Assembly: GCA_934590135.1 (NCBI GenBank) | Contig: CAKTOT010000110.1 | Location: 1-6,831, forward strand | Source of the DNA: an uncultured Muribaculaceae bacterium | Lineage (GTDB): Bacteria > Bacteroidota > Bacteroidia > Bacteroidales > Muribaculaceae | Direction of reading: 5' to 3' | Length of the DNA: 6,831 bases | Shown here: piece by piece, positions 1 through 6,638 of the stretch | Numbering within the stretch: position 1 is the first letter of the stretch | Layout of the letters: each line of letters starts with the position of its first letter | Notes under the pieces: generated by a model | The model's input: only the letters and a program-made list of their open reading frames with translations | Databases searched by the model: none | Told to the model about the DNA's origin: nothing | Program-made: the position numbers and the translations under genes

Positions 1-67
1 TTATTGTCTCGGTCGTCGCGTATGGTCTCCGAAGCTTTCGGTGTAGACTGTACGAACGCCGAGCGGA
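1..67. other. Left-edge gap, no gene seen
   Basis: This is the stretch downstream of the small membrane-protein gene, up to the window edge. The only structure seen is a short inverted repeat at 29-41 (CCGAA, loop GCT, TTCGG). It is too short and lacks a following T run, so I do not call it a terminator. Open frames crossing the edge here have no recognisable features. Confidence 0.4.
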
Positions 68-502
68 TTACCACGCAGCGACAGAGTCCACGGCCACGAT
101 ATCCTCTGCGGCCGAGTCCGCTACCGCGACTTCGGCATCATCGGCGGCCTTGTCGTAGCGGGCGCCCATGGCGGTGTTCAGGAAGTCGCCCATATCGGCA
201 TCGTTGACTCCGGGGACTTCGTCGGCTTCGATAGCCGACAAGGACTCTGAGTCGCCCTTGTCGTTGTTGCCCAAGAGTAAGAATGCAGCCACGGCGCCGG
301 CAGCTATGACTACCAGGGCTATGACCACGTATATCCACATCTTGCCGCGGCGCGGTGTGATGCCGCCGGGCTCGGGTGCGGGCGTTTGTCCGCCGGAGAC
401 GGGTGTGTCTATGCGTATTGTTGTTTCGCGGTCGTCCGTTCCTATGAGGCGTGTCCGCGTATCGTCTTTTTCGGCATTGATGCCGGGAGTGCTGTCTTGC
501 AT
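68..502 (-). CDS. Small single-pass membrane protein, unknown function
   Basis: The gene encodes 144 residues and I recognise no family. The N-terminal part (1-54) is hydrophilic, rich in Asp, Arg, Thr and Pro, with a proline/glycine-rich stretch at 35-50. A single strong transmembrane segment lies at about 55-77 (MWIYVVIALVVIAAGAVAAF). It is preceded by Arg-Arg-Gly-Lys and followed by an acidic tail rich in Asp, Glu and Ala (81-144). The positive-inside rule puts the N-terminus in the cytoplasm and the tail in the periplasm. There is no cleavable signal peptide. The ATG at 502 lies 64 bp after the tricorn stop codon. No good promoter box precedes it, so cotranscription with the protease is likely. 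An AAAGGA sequence 15 nt upstream of the ATG is far for a ribosome binding site and lies partly in a hairpin. The gene could be an accessory membrane protein of its operon. That it is a real gene is fairly likely from position and membrane topology; its function is unknown. Confidence 0.72.
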   Translation of the reverse strand: MQDSTPGINAEKDDTRTRLIGTDDRETTIRIDTPVSGGQTPAPEPGGITPRRGKMWIYVVIALVVIAAGAVAAFLLLGNNDKGDSESLSAIEADEVPGVNDADMGDFLNTAMGARYDKAADDAEVAVADSAAEDIVAVDSVAAW

Positions 503-518
503 ATCTGTGTGTATTTGT

Positions 519-560
519 CCTTTGGCAGTGGCCGCCGATGACGGCGACCACTATCAAAGG
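519..560 (-). promoter_or_regulatory. Long intercistronic hairpin
   Basis: An inverted repeat fills most of the gap between the tricorn stop and the next ATG. The outer arms are CCTTTG and CAAAGG (6 bp), then a 2x2 mismatch, then an 11-bp inner stem (AGTGGTCGCCG with CGGCGGCCACT, one G-T wobble) closed by the 4-nt loop TCAT. Neither strand shows a T run after it, so it is not a standard intrinsic terminator. It may slow 3' decay of the protease mRNA or limit expression of the following gene, because its distal arm ends in the only purine-rich AAAGG upstream of that gene. The structure is seen directly; the role is inferred. Confidence 0.6.
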
Positions 561-566
561 AATAAA

Positions 567-3500
567 TTATTTCTTGGCCTTGGAGGCATCGAGTTGTTTG
601 AGCAACTCGTCGACGGCGCGATGCAGCTGCTGATCCTCGCCGGTGACGATGACTGCGGGGTCATTGGCCACGCGCACATCGGGCTCAAGCTGGCTGTTTT
701 CGAGGAAAGTACCTTCGGCGGTGCGGTATCCGATTACGGGGATGCCGTATACCAGCGAGGGGTCTTGCATGGTGACCCAGTTGACGGAGGTCATCGTGCC
801 GGGTACGGGCATACCGACGAGCTTGCCTATGCCTTGGTGCTTGTACACCCAGGGAGTGCCGTGAGCGTTGCTGTAGCAGGCTTCGCACATCAGCATTATC
901 GAGGGCTTGTTCCAGCGGCGCGACGGCATATCGCATGTTTCGATGCCGCGTATTTCCTGAGTGAGGTATTTTTTGCCGCTGAAGAATACTTCGATGTCTT
1001 CGTGCAGGCGTCCGCCGCCGTTCCAGCGCACGTCGATGACGATGCCTTCGCGGTCGTTGTACTTGCCCAGGACATCGCTGTAGACGGTGCGGAACGATCC
1101 GTCGTCCATGCTCTGAATGTGGACGTATCCGAGACGGCCGTTGCTCCAGCGGTCGACATCGGCGGCGCGTTGGCGTATCCAGCGGTCGTACATCAGGCCG
1201 TTGTGTTTCGAAGTGGATATGGGCAGTACTACTTCGTCCCAGCGTTGTCCGCTTTCGGGGTCGTAGATAGATACCAAGGTCTTCTTGCCGGAGATGTCGG
1301 TGAGGAGTACGGAGGCATCGGTGGTCGGCGTAATTTCTTCGCCATTGATTTTTTCGATAATCATTCCGGGGGTCAGCATGGATGCAGCGCGGTCAAAGGG
1401 ACCATTCTTGAGTACCTCGGCCACGCGCAGGCCTTTGCCCGTATATGACATATCGTAGAGCAGGCCCAGCGAGGCGGTGCGGTCGCCGGAGGCGGAGCTG
1501 CCGTAGTAGCGGCCGCCGGTGTGGCTGACGTTGAGCTCGCCCAGTAATTCGCTGAGCATCTCGGCGTAGTCGTAGTTGTTGTTGATATATGGCAGGAAGC
1601 GGCGGTAGTGAGCGGTGAGGTTCTTCCAGTCTACGCCGTGCATATCGGCTACATAGAAGCGTTGGCCTTCTTCGCGCACCATATTGTCGAACATGGCGGC
1701 GCGTTCGGCGGCATGGTCGAGTGTCATGGTTGCGCTATAGCTTATGGGGGTCAGTTTGTCGCTCTTGGGGTCGAGTTTGCGCATAGACGAGCCCAGCACA
1801 AAGAGGGCCTTGCCGTCCTTATCGCTTGTGAAGTAGTAGCCGCCGCTGATTTTGGAGACCATGCGGTGGTCGCCCTTGCGTAGGTCGAGTTTCCACAGTT
1901 GCGGTCCGTTTTGGGCGCGGCTGATGTAGAAGAGATTTTCGCCGTCGGAGGTCACGGCATAGTCTGTCAACGCCGTGGACATGGGCGTCACGCGCACCAC
2001 GCGGTCGGTGATGCCGTCTTTTTCGACTTTAATGGTCTTGGTGTCGTCGACTTCGGCGTCTTTTGCGTCTTTGTCTTTTTTGTCGGATTTTTTCTTATCG
2101 GACTTGGCGTCTTTGTTCTGGCGTTTCTCGACTTCTTTGTACAGTGCGTAGTCTTCGGGCGATAGGCGGTAGCGGTCGTAGGCGTCCTGATTGAGGAAGC
2201 AGATGAATATGTCGTCCATCGAGCCCCAGGAGGCGTGGTTGCGCATTCCGTAGCGTTCGCTCACGAAGGCTACGGCATTGCCGTCGAGTATCCATTTGGG
2301 ATTGGCGTCGGTGTATCCGCTGGCGGTGATATTGATAACCTCGGCACTTTCGACATTGATGATGGCGATATCCATATAGGGTTCGTGCTTGCGGGTGACG
2401 ATTTCGGTAGCCAGCCATTTGCTGTCGGGGCTCCATACGAATCCGATGCTGCCGTTACGTTCGGGGGTTGTGGTGCCGTCTGTGAGCACTTTCACTTTCT
2501 TGGATTTGAGGTCCATCACTGCCAATTTGGTGCGGTCGTATACGAAGGCCATTTTCCGGCCGTCGGGCGAGATGTCGGGACGTGCGCGCTCGTGGCTGTC
2601 GGCGGGGATGACCACGGATTCTTTGATGGCGGTGGCGTTCTCGAAGTTGATATCGTCGTCGGGACGTTCCATCACGGCGCTGTATATGGCGGCGTTGCCG
2701 TCACGCTCGCTTGTGTAGTAGAGAGTCTTGCCGTCGGGGGCCCAGCATAGGCCGTACTCGGCTTCGGGTGTATGCGTAATTTGCTTGGTGGTAGAGTATT
2801 CCACGGAGGTCACGAAGACATCGCCGCGATAGGTGAAGGCGATGCTCTTGCCGTCGGGGGCGACAGCGGCCGAGGATGCGCCGGAGGATACGTTCTTTTT
2901 CTCGGCCACGGGGTCGTCGGGGTCGATAAGGGACACTTCGACGCGGCGCGGGGCCTTGTCCGTATCCTTCATGGTGTATATCTCGCCGTCATATCCGAAG
3001 CAGAGTGTGCCGTCGGCGCCGCGCGAGAGGAAGCGCACGGGATTGCCCTTGAATGTGGTGAGGCGGCGTGCCTTGCTCACATCGGAGAGGGGAGCGGTGT
3101 AGACGTTGATGCAGTTGTCGCCCTCGCGCTCGCTCAGGAAGTAGAGGCGGTCGCCGGCCACCACGGGATTGCGATCTTCGCCGGCGCGGTTGGTGAGGTT
3201 GGTATGGCGTCCGGTGGCGCCGTCATACAGCCACAGGTCGCGCGTGACGCTGGAGGTGTGGTGTTTGCGCCACTGGTCTTCGAAGCCTTTGACGTCTTGA
3301 TACACAAAGGATTTACCCTCTTTATCGGTCCAGGACATCTGTTGGGCGGGCGTTCCGAGCACTTGCACGGGGGCGCCGCCACAGACATTGACCTTGTAGA
3401 GCTGGGTCATGCGCGAGGTGGGGAACATGGCGCTGGTCGCCGGGGCTTGGATGGCGGCGGAGAAGTAGAGGCTCTTGCCGTCGGGCGAGAAGGCTTCGGG

Positions 3501-3854
3501 GGTCTCGGCAGCGCTGTTGGAGGTCAGGCGCTGCGGACGTCCGCCGCGAGCATCGATCATAAAGACATCTAAATTGCCGTGGCGGTCGCAGGCGTAGGCT
3601 ATACTCTTGCCGTCGGGACTCCATACGGGTGTGGTCTCGTAGTAGTCGGTGGCTGTCAGCTGACGTGCCATACCGCCTTTGCTCGGTACTACCCAAATGT
3701 CGCCTTTGTAGGTGAAGGCTATGGAGGTGCCATCGGGCGAAATCTGTACGTCGCGCATCCACAACGGACGCGTCGTGACTGTGCTTTCGGCGGCGTCGAC
3801 TGCCAAAGCGGCCAATAGTGCGGCTGCAAGGCCTAATGTCATTCTTTTGTACAT
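567..3854 (-). CDS. Exported tricorn-type S41 serine peptidase
   Basis: This 1095-residue protein is a homologue of tricorn protease, which cuts oligopeptides to short peptides; the Thermoplasma enzyme has about 1070 residues. A signal peptide occupies about 1-22 (basic MYKR, hydrophobic Leu/Ala core, ADA-A-like site), so it should act in the periplasm, unlike cytoplasmic archaeal tricorn. Residues 28-560 hold two stretches of TolB/PD40-like propeller blades with repeated SPDGKSIAF-type motifs (for example 39, 79, 123, 332, 372, 429, 475). A Lys/Asp-rich low-complexity segment (575-605) comes next, followed by more blade-like sequence to about 700. The catalytic part begins with a C1 domain (about 705-790) containing the Ser777-His778 pair. 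A PDZ domain follows (about 792-880; GPFDRA, then LTPGMIIEKINGEEI). The S41 C2 domain (about 885-1085) has DVRWNGGG at 941-948, nucleophile Ser995 and Glu1052. These match tricorn Ser745/His746, Ser965 and Glu1023, so the enzyme should be active. The start at 3854 is supported by the signal peptide and a -7 promoter box about 80 bp upstream; Met5 (3842) is an alternative. Confidence 0.96.
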   Translation of the reverse strand: MYKRMTLGLAAALLAALAVDAAESTVTTRPLWMRDVQISPDGTSIAFTYKGDIWVVPSKGGMARQLTATDYYETTPVWSPDGKSIAYACDRHGNLDVFMIDARGGRPQRLTSNSAAETPEAFSPDGKSLYFSAAIQAPATSAMFPTSRMTQLYKVNVCGGAPVQVLGTPAQQMSWTDKEGKSFVYQDVKGFEDQWRKHHTSSVTRDLWLYDGATGRHTNLTNRAGEDRNPVVAGDRLYFLSEREGDNCINVYTAPLSDVSKARRLTTFKGNPVRFLSRGADGTLCFGYDGEIYTMKDTDKAPRRVEVSLIDPDDPVAEKKNVSSGASSAAVAPDGKSIAFTYRGDVFVTSVEYSTTKQITHTPEAEYGLCWAPDGKTLYYTSERDGNAAIYSAVMERPDDDINFENATAIKESVVIPADSHERARPDISPDGRKMAFVYDRTKLAVMDLKSKKVKVLTDGTTTPERNGSIGFVWSPDSKWLATEIVTRKHEPYMDIAIINVESAEVINITASGYTDANPKWILDGNAVAFVSERYGMRNHASWGSMDDIFICFLNQDAYDRYRLSPEDYALYKEVEKRQNKDAKSDKKKSDKKDKDAKDAEVDDTKTIKVEKDGITDRVVRVTPMSTALTDYAVTSDGENLFYISRAQNGPQLWKLDLRKGDHRMVSKISGGYYFTSDKDGKALFVLGSSMRKLDPKSDKLTPISYSATMTLDHAAERAAMFDNMVREEGQRFYVADMHGVDWKNLTAHYRRFLPYINNNYDYAEMLSELLGELNVSHTGGRYYGSSASGDRTASLGLLYDMSYTGKGLRVAEVLKNGPFDRAASMLTPGMIIEKINGEEITPTTDASVLLTDISGKKTLVSIYDPESGQRWDEVVLPISTSKHNGLMYDRWIRQRAADVDRWSNGRLGYVHIQSMDDGSFRTVYSDVLGKYNDREGIVIDVRWNGGGRLHEDIEVFFSGKKYLTQEIRGIETCDMPSRRWNKPSIMLMCEACYSNAHGTPWVYKHQGIGKLVGMPVPGTMTSVNWVTMQDPSLVYGIPVIGYRTAEGTFLENSQLEPDVRVANDPAVIVTGEDQQLHRAVDELLKQLDASKAKK

Positions 3855-3934
3855 AATGATCTGTTGTATATGGTCTTATGTTGTTATATTTCTTTCGGTA
3901 TCGACGTCGGTAATGCCGATGTCTTTTCAATCTG

Positions 3935-3942
3935 CAAATATA
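3935..3942 (-). promoter_or_regulatory. Bacteroidetes -7 promoter box for the tricorn gene
   Basis: On the minus strand the sequence reads TATATTTG followed by CA, a full match to the TAnnTTTG box of the Bacteroidetes primary sigma factor. It predicts a transcript starting a few bases downstream and a 5' leader of about 75 nt before the ATG at 3854. No TTTG -33 element lies 19-21 bp upstream, where the DNA is A-rich (TGAAAAACAAAAAAAAGTGG). Weak -33 elements are common in this phylum. Confidence 0.65.
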
Positions 3943-3978
3943 CCACTTTTTTTTGTTTTTCAGGGCTCTGCACCGAAA

Positions 3979-4086
3979 TTAGCATTCGCCTATAATAGCC
4001 ATAATAGCTATAATAGCCGTTATAGCCATTACAGCCCCAACAACGATAAGGGCCGCAATAGCCTGCACAGCCACCACAGCCCTCAT
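3979..4086 (-). CDS. Possible 35-residue hydrophobic peptide (Ala-x-x repeat)
   Basis: An ATG lies 20 bp after the stop of the outer-membrane protein and opens a 35-codon frame ending in TAA. After Met-Arg the product is a run of Ala-hydrophobic-hydrophobic triplets (AVV, AVQ, AIA, ALI, VVG, AVM, AIT, AII, AIM, AII) and ends GEC. It would be one membrane-spanning helix and resembles, in general character only, the small hydrophobic peptides of type I toxins or membrane-regulator microproteins. The frame follows a 9-bp repeat, so any frame without stops here will look periodic. No ribosome binding site stands out. It is given as a candidate; a non-coding repeat is the more likely explanation. 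Confidence 0.2.
   Translation of the reverse strand: MRAVVAVQAIAALIVVGAVMAITAIIAIMAIIGEC
3991..4080. repeat. Degenerate 9-bp tandem repeat, about ten units
   Basis: On the plus strand an AGC (or close variant) recurs exactly every 9 bp from 3997 to 4080. Units 1-5 (3991-4035) are close copies: TATAATAGC, CATAATAGC, TATAATAGC, CGTTATAGC, CATTACAGC. Units 6-7 have lost the AGC (AAC and GGC in its place), and units 8-10 keep it with more GC-rich flanks (AATAGC, CACAGC, CACAGC). The array fills much of the gap between the outer-membrane protein stop and the tricorn promoter. It could arise from slippage; the AT-rich units lie nearest the tricorn promoter. Confidence 0.75.
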
Positions 4087-4106
4087 CGAAGCCCTAAGAG
4101 CGCCTG

Positions 4107-6314
4107 TCAATGCAGGATGCCGGAAGCGGATTTTGCCGCATCGGGGGAAAGGTCGGCTTCGGAGTCGCGCTTGCTCTTCTTGCCGAAGGAGAAGGTGTAC
4201 GTCACCTTGGCCTGTATCAGGGCGTGATTGTCCACGCCGTAGTTCTGACGTGTCACATCGTAGTATGTCGAAGCCATTTCGGAGATCGAGGTGCGCCAAT
4301 GCCAGCGGAACATATTCTGCAGTTGGAGGTTGACGTTCCACGAGCCGTTGCCCCACCCGGCAGCCAGCGCAAAAGCGTCACGGGAGCGCGTGTAGAAACC
4401 GGACATACTGTCGTCAAAGGAGTATCCACGGCTGACGTAGGCGGCTACGATATTGAAGTTGCCGATGTAGTACATTGCCTGCACGTATCCCGAGAGGACG
4501 GACTTGTCAAGGTTGTAGGGCTGACCGTTGTGCGTAATGGTTTCGGTGAGGCTGCCGGTGATATTGAACTTGCCGCCGAGGGGACGCCAGTTGACATATA
4601 TGCCCGCATTGTAGCGGCCGAAACCGCCGGCCGGCTGAATGATATTGCGCACAAGTGCCTGTTCGCCGGGCTGATATTCAAAGGGCTTATAGTCGAAGGC
4701 GGCACGGTTGCCTACAATCCACGCGTAAGCATATCCGCTGAAGCGCCATGCGTTTGAGGGCATGTACACATACTGGACGCCGAAGTCCCAGCTGCGGTAG
4801 GCCGTCAATGCCGGATTGCCGGTACGCCACAACAGCGGTGAGTCTTGTATCATCCTATCGCTCTTGTAGTTGGAGGATATAGGCCACCCGGCAGTGTGCA
4901 TATACGCACTTGCCGAGTTCTTGGTATTGGGCGAATATTGCAGGAACAGGTCAGCAAACGGAGAATTGAAGTCGTTGGTGACGCCGTTGTAGTCGATGTG
5001 CGACAGACTCCATCCGAAGCGTACGGTCGAGCTGAATCCGCCGCGTGCAAACGAGTATCCGGCATCGAAGTTGCCGGTATACGAAGATGTGCGGTCCAGC
5101 GCCTCGGTGGTGCCGGTATAGCGGGTGCGATTGTGTTCGTACTGTCCATATCCGTACAGCGTGAAACTGTGCCCGCCGCCGAAGGTGTGTCCGTACTCGA
5201 TGGACGTATTGGCCAGGGTGCTGTTGTCGCCGGCATCGTTGACGATGGGCGCCAATCCGGCCTCGGTATATACCGAACCTTGCGTTGTATGGCTATAGGC
5301 GTAAGTAGGCTGGATGGTCAGCGAGTTGCGCTCGCCTATGCCTATGTAGTAGTATCCGGTGTAGGTGACGTTTTGACGACGGCTGTCGTTGACGGTGGTG
5401 TATTCCGAGTCGTCGAAGTCGCCGCCCGAATAGGTCACGGCGCCTTGGCTGTCATTGTGCGGAATACGGGTGTTGCGAAACACCACGGTGTTATTGGCCG
5501 TAAACCGATCCGAGGTGTAGCGGGCGCGGAAGCTGGCGCTGTAATCGTTGCGGCGGAATTTGGCGCCGTCGGACGTGGATTGACGCTCGATGGTATTGGT
5601 GCCGCCAAGTCCGTCGGGCAGGCGGAAAGTCTCGGTCTGAGCCGTGCCGGTATGGTCGTTGGCGCAATAATAGCCGTAGCCCATCACGTCGAAGGTCATA
5701 CGGCGGTAGTTGAAACGTCCGTTGACCTGTGCCTGGCCGGAGTTGGCCCAAAAGTTCTCGTACAGACGGGTGCGTACATAGCCGCCGTAATCATACTTGC
5801 GCATTACGAAATTTATGACGTTGGTCTTGCCGCCGAAGCGCGTGTCCGTAGGCGATTGCAGGTACTCGACACGCAATACGTCGGAGGTACGCATCATTTC
5901 AAGTTCGTCCTGAGTGGCCGGTACATAGTCGATAAATACGGCCACGTCCTGTCCGCTGACAGTCTTGACAGTCGTCGATCCGAAAGGTACGCTTATCTGC
6001 GGAATATCCATACGCGAGAGCAGGTCGGTGGCGCTCTGTGAGGCATTGCGCTGGCGCGTAGTGGGTATATACACGGATTTCTCGGCGCCGGTATGCTGCA
6101 TGGCAGCCTCTACTGTGACGGCGTCCAAAGTCTCGTAATCGATGGTATCGACAGCCGCAGTGTCTACGACACAAGCGGCAGTATCCATCGGTATCGTTGA
6201 TGCGGACACCCCGGTGCCGGATGTCGTCACACCGCCGGCCACAGCCGGCAGCGCTGTTACGCAGCTTATTACAAGGATTTGGATCGGTCTTTTCATCTTG
6301 ATTGGTCTTTTCAT
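4107..6314 (-). CDS. TonB-dependent-receptor-like outer-membrane beta-barrel protein
   Basis: From the ATG at 6314 the product has 735 residues. A signal peptide covers about 1-27 (two Lys-Arg pairs, hydrophobic ILVISCVTAL, AVA cleavage site). A short linker follows, then a plug-like domain (about 63-170) opening with LDAVTVEA, which resembles the usual plug start. It includes SATDLLSRMDIPQI, VAVFIDYVPATQDELEMMRT and DVLRVEYL. The junction SPTDTRFGGKTNVINFVMRKYDYGGY (154-179 region) is typical of Bacteroidales receptors of this class. The barrel (about 172-710) shows alternating aromatic beta strands, with a final strand VTYTFSFGKK and a charged 24-residue tail. There is no N-terminal carboxypeptidase-regulatory domain and no clear TonB box, and I see no SusD partner, so this is not a standard SusC. 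The substrate is unknown. The open frame extends upstream to 6482, but that extension is Cys-rich and lacks signal-peptide character. The ribosome binding site and export signal favour 6314; Met at 6296 (729 residues) is also possible. Confidence 0.88.
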   Translation of the reverse strand: MKRPIKMKRPIQILVISCVTALPAVAGGVTTSGTGVSASTIPMDTAACVVDTAAVDTIDYETLDAVTVEAAMQHTGAEKSVYIPTTRQRNASQSATDLLSRMDIPQISVPFGSTTVKTVSGQDVAVFIDYVPATQDELEMMRTSDVLRVEYLQSPTDTRFGGKTNVINFVMRKYDYGGYVRTRLYENFWANSGQAQVNGRFNYRRMTFDVMGYGYYCANDHTGTAQTETFRLPDGLGGTNTIERQSTSDGAKFRRNDYSASFRARYTSDRFTANNTVVFRNTRIPHNDSQGAVTYSGGDFDDSEYTTVNDSRRQNVTYTGYYYIGIGERNSLTIQPTYAYSHTTQGSVYTEAGLAPIVNDAGDNSTLANTSIEYGHTFGGGHSFTLYGYGQYEHNRTRYTGTTEALDRTSSYTGNFDAGYSFARGGFSSTVRFGWSLSHIDYNGVTNDFNSPFADLFLQYSPNTKNSASAYMHTAGWPISSNYKSDRMIQDSPLLWRTGNPALTAYRSWDFGVQYVYMPSNAWRFSGYAYAWIVGNRAAFDYKPFEYQPGEQALVRNIIQPAGGFGRYNAGIYVNWRPLGGKFNITGSLTETITHNGQPYNLDKSVLSGYVQAMYYIGNFNIVAAYVSRGYSFDDSMSGFYTRSRDAFALAAGWGNGSWNVNLQLQNMFRWHWRTSISEMASTYYDVTRQNYGVDNHALIQAKVTYTFSFGKKSKRDSEADLSPDAAKSASGILH

Positions 6315-6317
6315 CTT
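6283..6317 (-). repeat. 18-bp tandem duplication containing the start codon
   Basis: The 14-mer GGTCTTTTCATCTT (plus strand) occurs at 6286-6299 and again at 6304-6317, and the match extends to 17 bp with one mismatch. On the coding strand this gives two in-frame starts, each followed by Lys-Arg-Pro-Ile (MKRPIK then MKRPIQ). Only the upstream ATG has a ribosome binding site at good distance. The duplication lengthens the basic n-region of the signal peptide by six residues. Confidence 0.85.
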
Positions 6318-6320
6318 CGG

Positions 6321-6325
6321 CCTTT
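6321..6325 (-). promoter_or_regulatory. Ribosome binding site deciding the start at 6314
   Basis: The minus strand reads AAAGG, then six bases (CCGAAG), then ATG at 6314. AAAGG pairs with the CCUUU of the 16S rRNA 3' end. The alternative ATG at 6296 lacks such a sequence at this distance, and the ATG at 6482 has none, so the 735-residue product is preferred. Confidence 0.55.
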
Positions 6326-6330
6326 GAAAC

Positions 6331-6376
6331 GTGCCGCAACAGGTATCGACACACCTTCCGGCATATTGCCTTGGAA
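6331..6376 (-). promoter_or_regulatory. Two stem-loops in the outer-membrane protein leader
   Basis: In the minus-strand transcript the first stem-loop (6376-6356) pairs TTCC and GGCA with TGCC and GGAA around loop ATA, with two A bulged (8 bp). The second (6352-6331) pairs GTGTCG with CGGCAC around a 10-nt loop, one G-U. They lie between the predicted transcript start and the ribosome binding site, which is left free. They may stabilise the leader or be a binding site for a protein or small RNA. No known riboswitch class was recognised. Confidence 0.4.
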
Positions 6377-6434
6377 CATCGCCGCAGCCACGGCCATTTT
6401 CTCGGTCTTTATAAATATGACGCACAATGCATGC

Positions 6435-6465
6435 CAAACATAACACCCCCCCCGAATTAAAAAAA
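6435..6465 (-). promoter_or_regulatory. Candidate promoter with G8 tract in the spacer
   Basis: The minus strand reads TATGTTTG (6442-6435), a full match to the TAnnTTTG -7 box. With a 19-bp spacer, TTTT (6465-6462) sits where a -33 TTTG is expected. The spacer contains eight consecutive G (6453-6446). The implied leader for the outer-membrane gene is about 115 nt. The -33 element is imperfect and lies in a T run, so its exact register is uncertain. Confidence 0.5.
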
Positions 6466-6547
6466 GTTAAATACAACGGCATAAATGCGCATCGCCTCGC
6501 TTTGCGTTTTTTTCACGGTGGCAGATGCGACTTTCGGCGCCGGACTT

Positions 6548-6577
6548 GACGGTCCGCAGCGGCGAAGCCCAACCGTC
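6548..6577 (-). repeat. Inverted repeat, possible branched RNA stem
   Basis: On the minus strand GACGGT (6577-6572) pairs with ACCGTC (6553-6548). Between these arms lie two small nested stems, GGC-TTC-GCC and CCG-CTG-CGG, so a three-way junction can be drawn. A separate 5-bp hairpin, CGATG-TCGG-CATCG, lies just upstream at 6599-6586. The pairings are seen in the sequence; RNA folding is inferred. Confidence 0.45.
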
Positions 6578-6611
6578 CGCATAGCCGATGCCGACATCGA
6601 ATAATCGCATA

Positions 6612-6638
6612 TTTTGCGTGCAAAAGCGCCTTTTGCAC
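6612..6638. repeat. Overlapping palindromes with three TTTTGC half-sites
   Basis: A perfect 9-bp inverted repeat with a 3-nt loop lies at 6618-6638 (GTGCAAAAG, CGC, CTTTTGCAC). A second palindrome shares its left arm at 6612-6625 (TTTTGC, GT, GCAAAA). The result is three TTTTGC half-sites in 25 bp, in alternating orientation. This could be an operator for a dimeric regulator, or two mutually exclusive RNA hairpins. Confidence 0.55.

Noticed and set aside
168..1448. Long plus-strand open frame of 426 codons antisense to the protease and the small membrane protein
   Set aside because: It mirrors the codon structure of the minus-strand genes, spans two of them and their gap, and shows no domain. 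The minus-strand frames carry clear protein motifs.
2401..3760. Recurring CTTGCCGTCGGG-like DNA motif on the plus strand
   Set aside because: It is the reverse complement of codons for the repeated SPDGK motif of the propeller blades, so it is explained by protein repeats.
4845..6041. Plus-strand open frame of 398 codons inside the outer-membrane protein gene
   Set aside because: It lies fully antisense to a recognisable beta-barrel gene; its composition (Val, Gly and Ala rich) is typical of shadow frames in GC-rich genes.
6261..6314. Lipoprotein signal (VISC resembles a lipobox) in the outer-membrane protein
   Set aside because: The hydrophobic core before the Cys is very short, an AVA site follows further on, and barrel proteins of this class are not lipoproteins.
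6315..6482. N-terminal extension of the outer-membrane protein to the ATG at 6482
   Set aside because: The 56 extra residues are Cys- and Arg-rich, would hide the signal peptide, and would be placed across the predicted promoter and the G8 tract.
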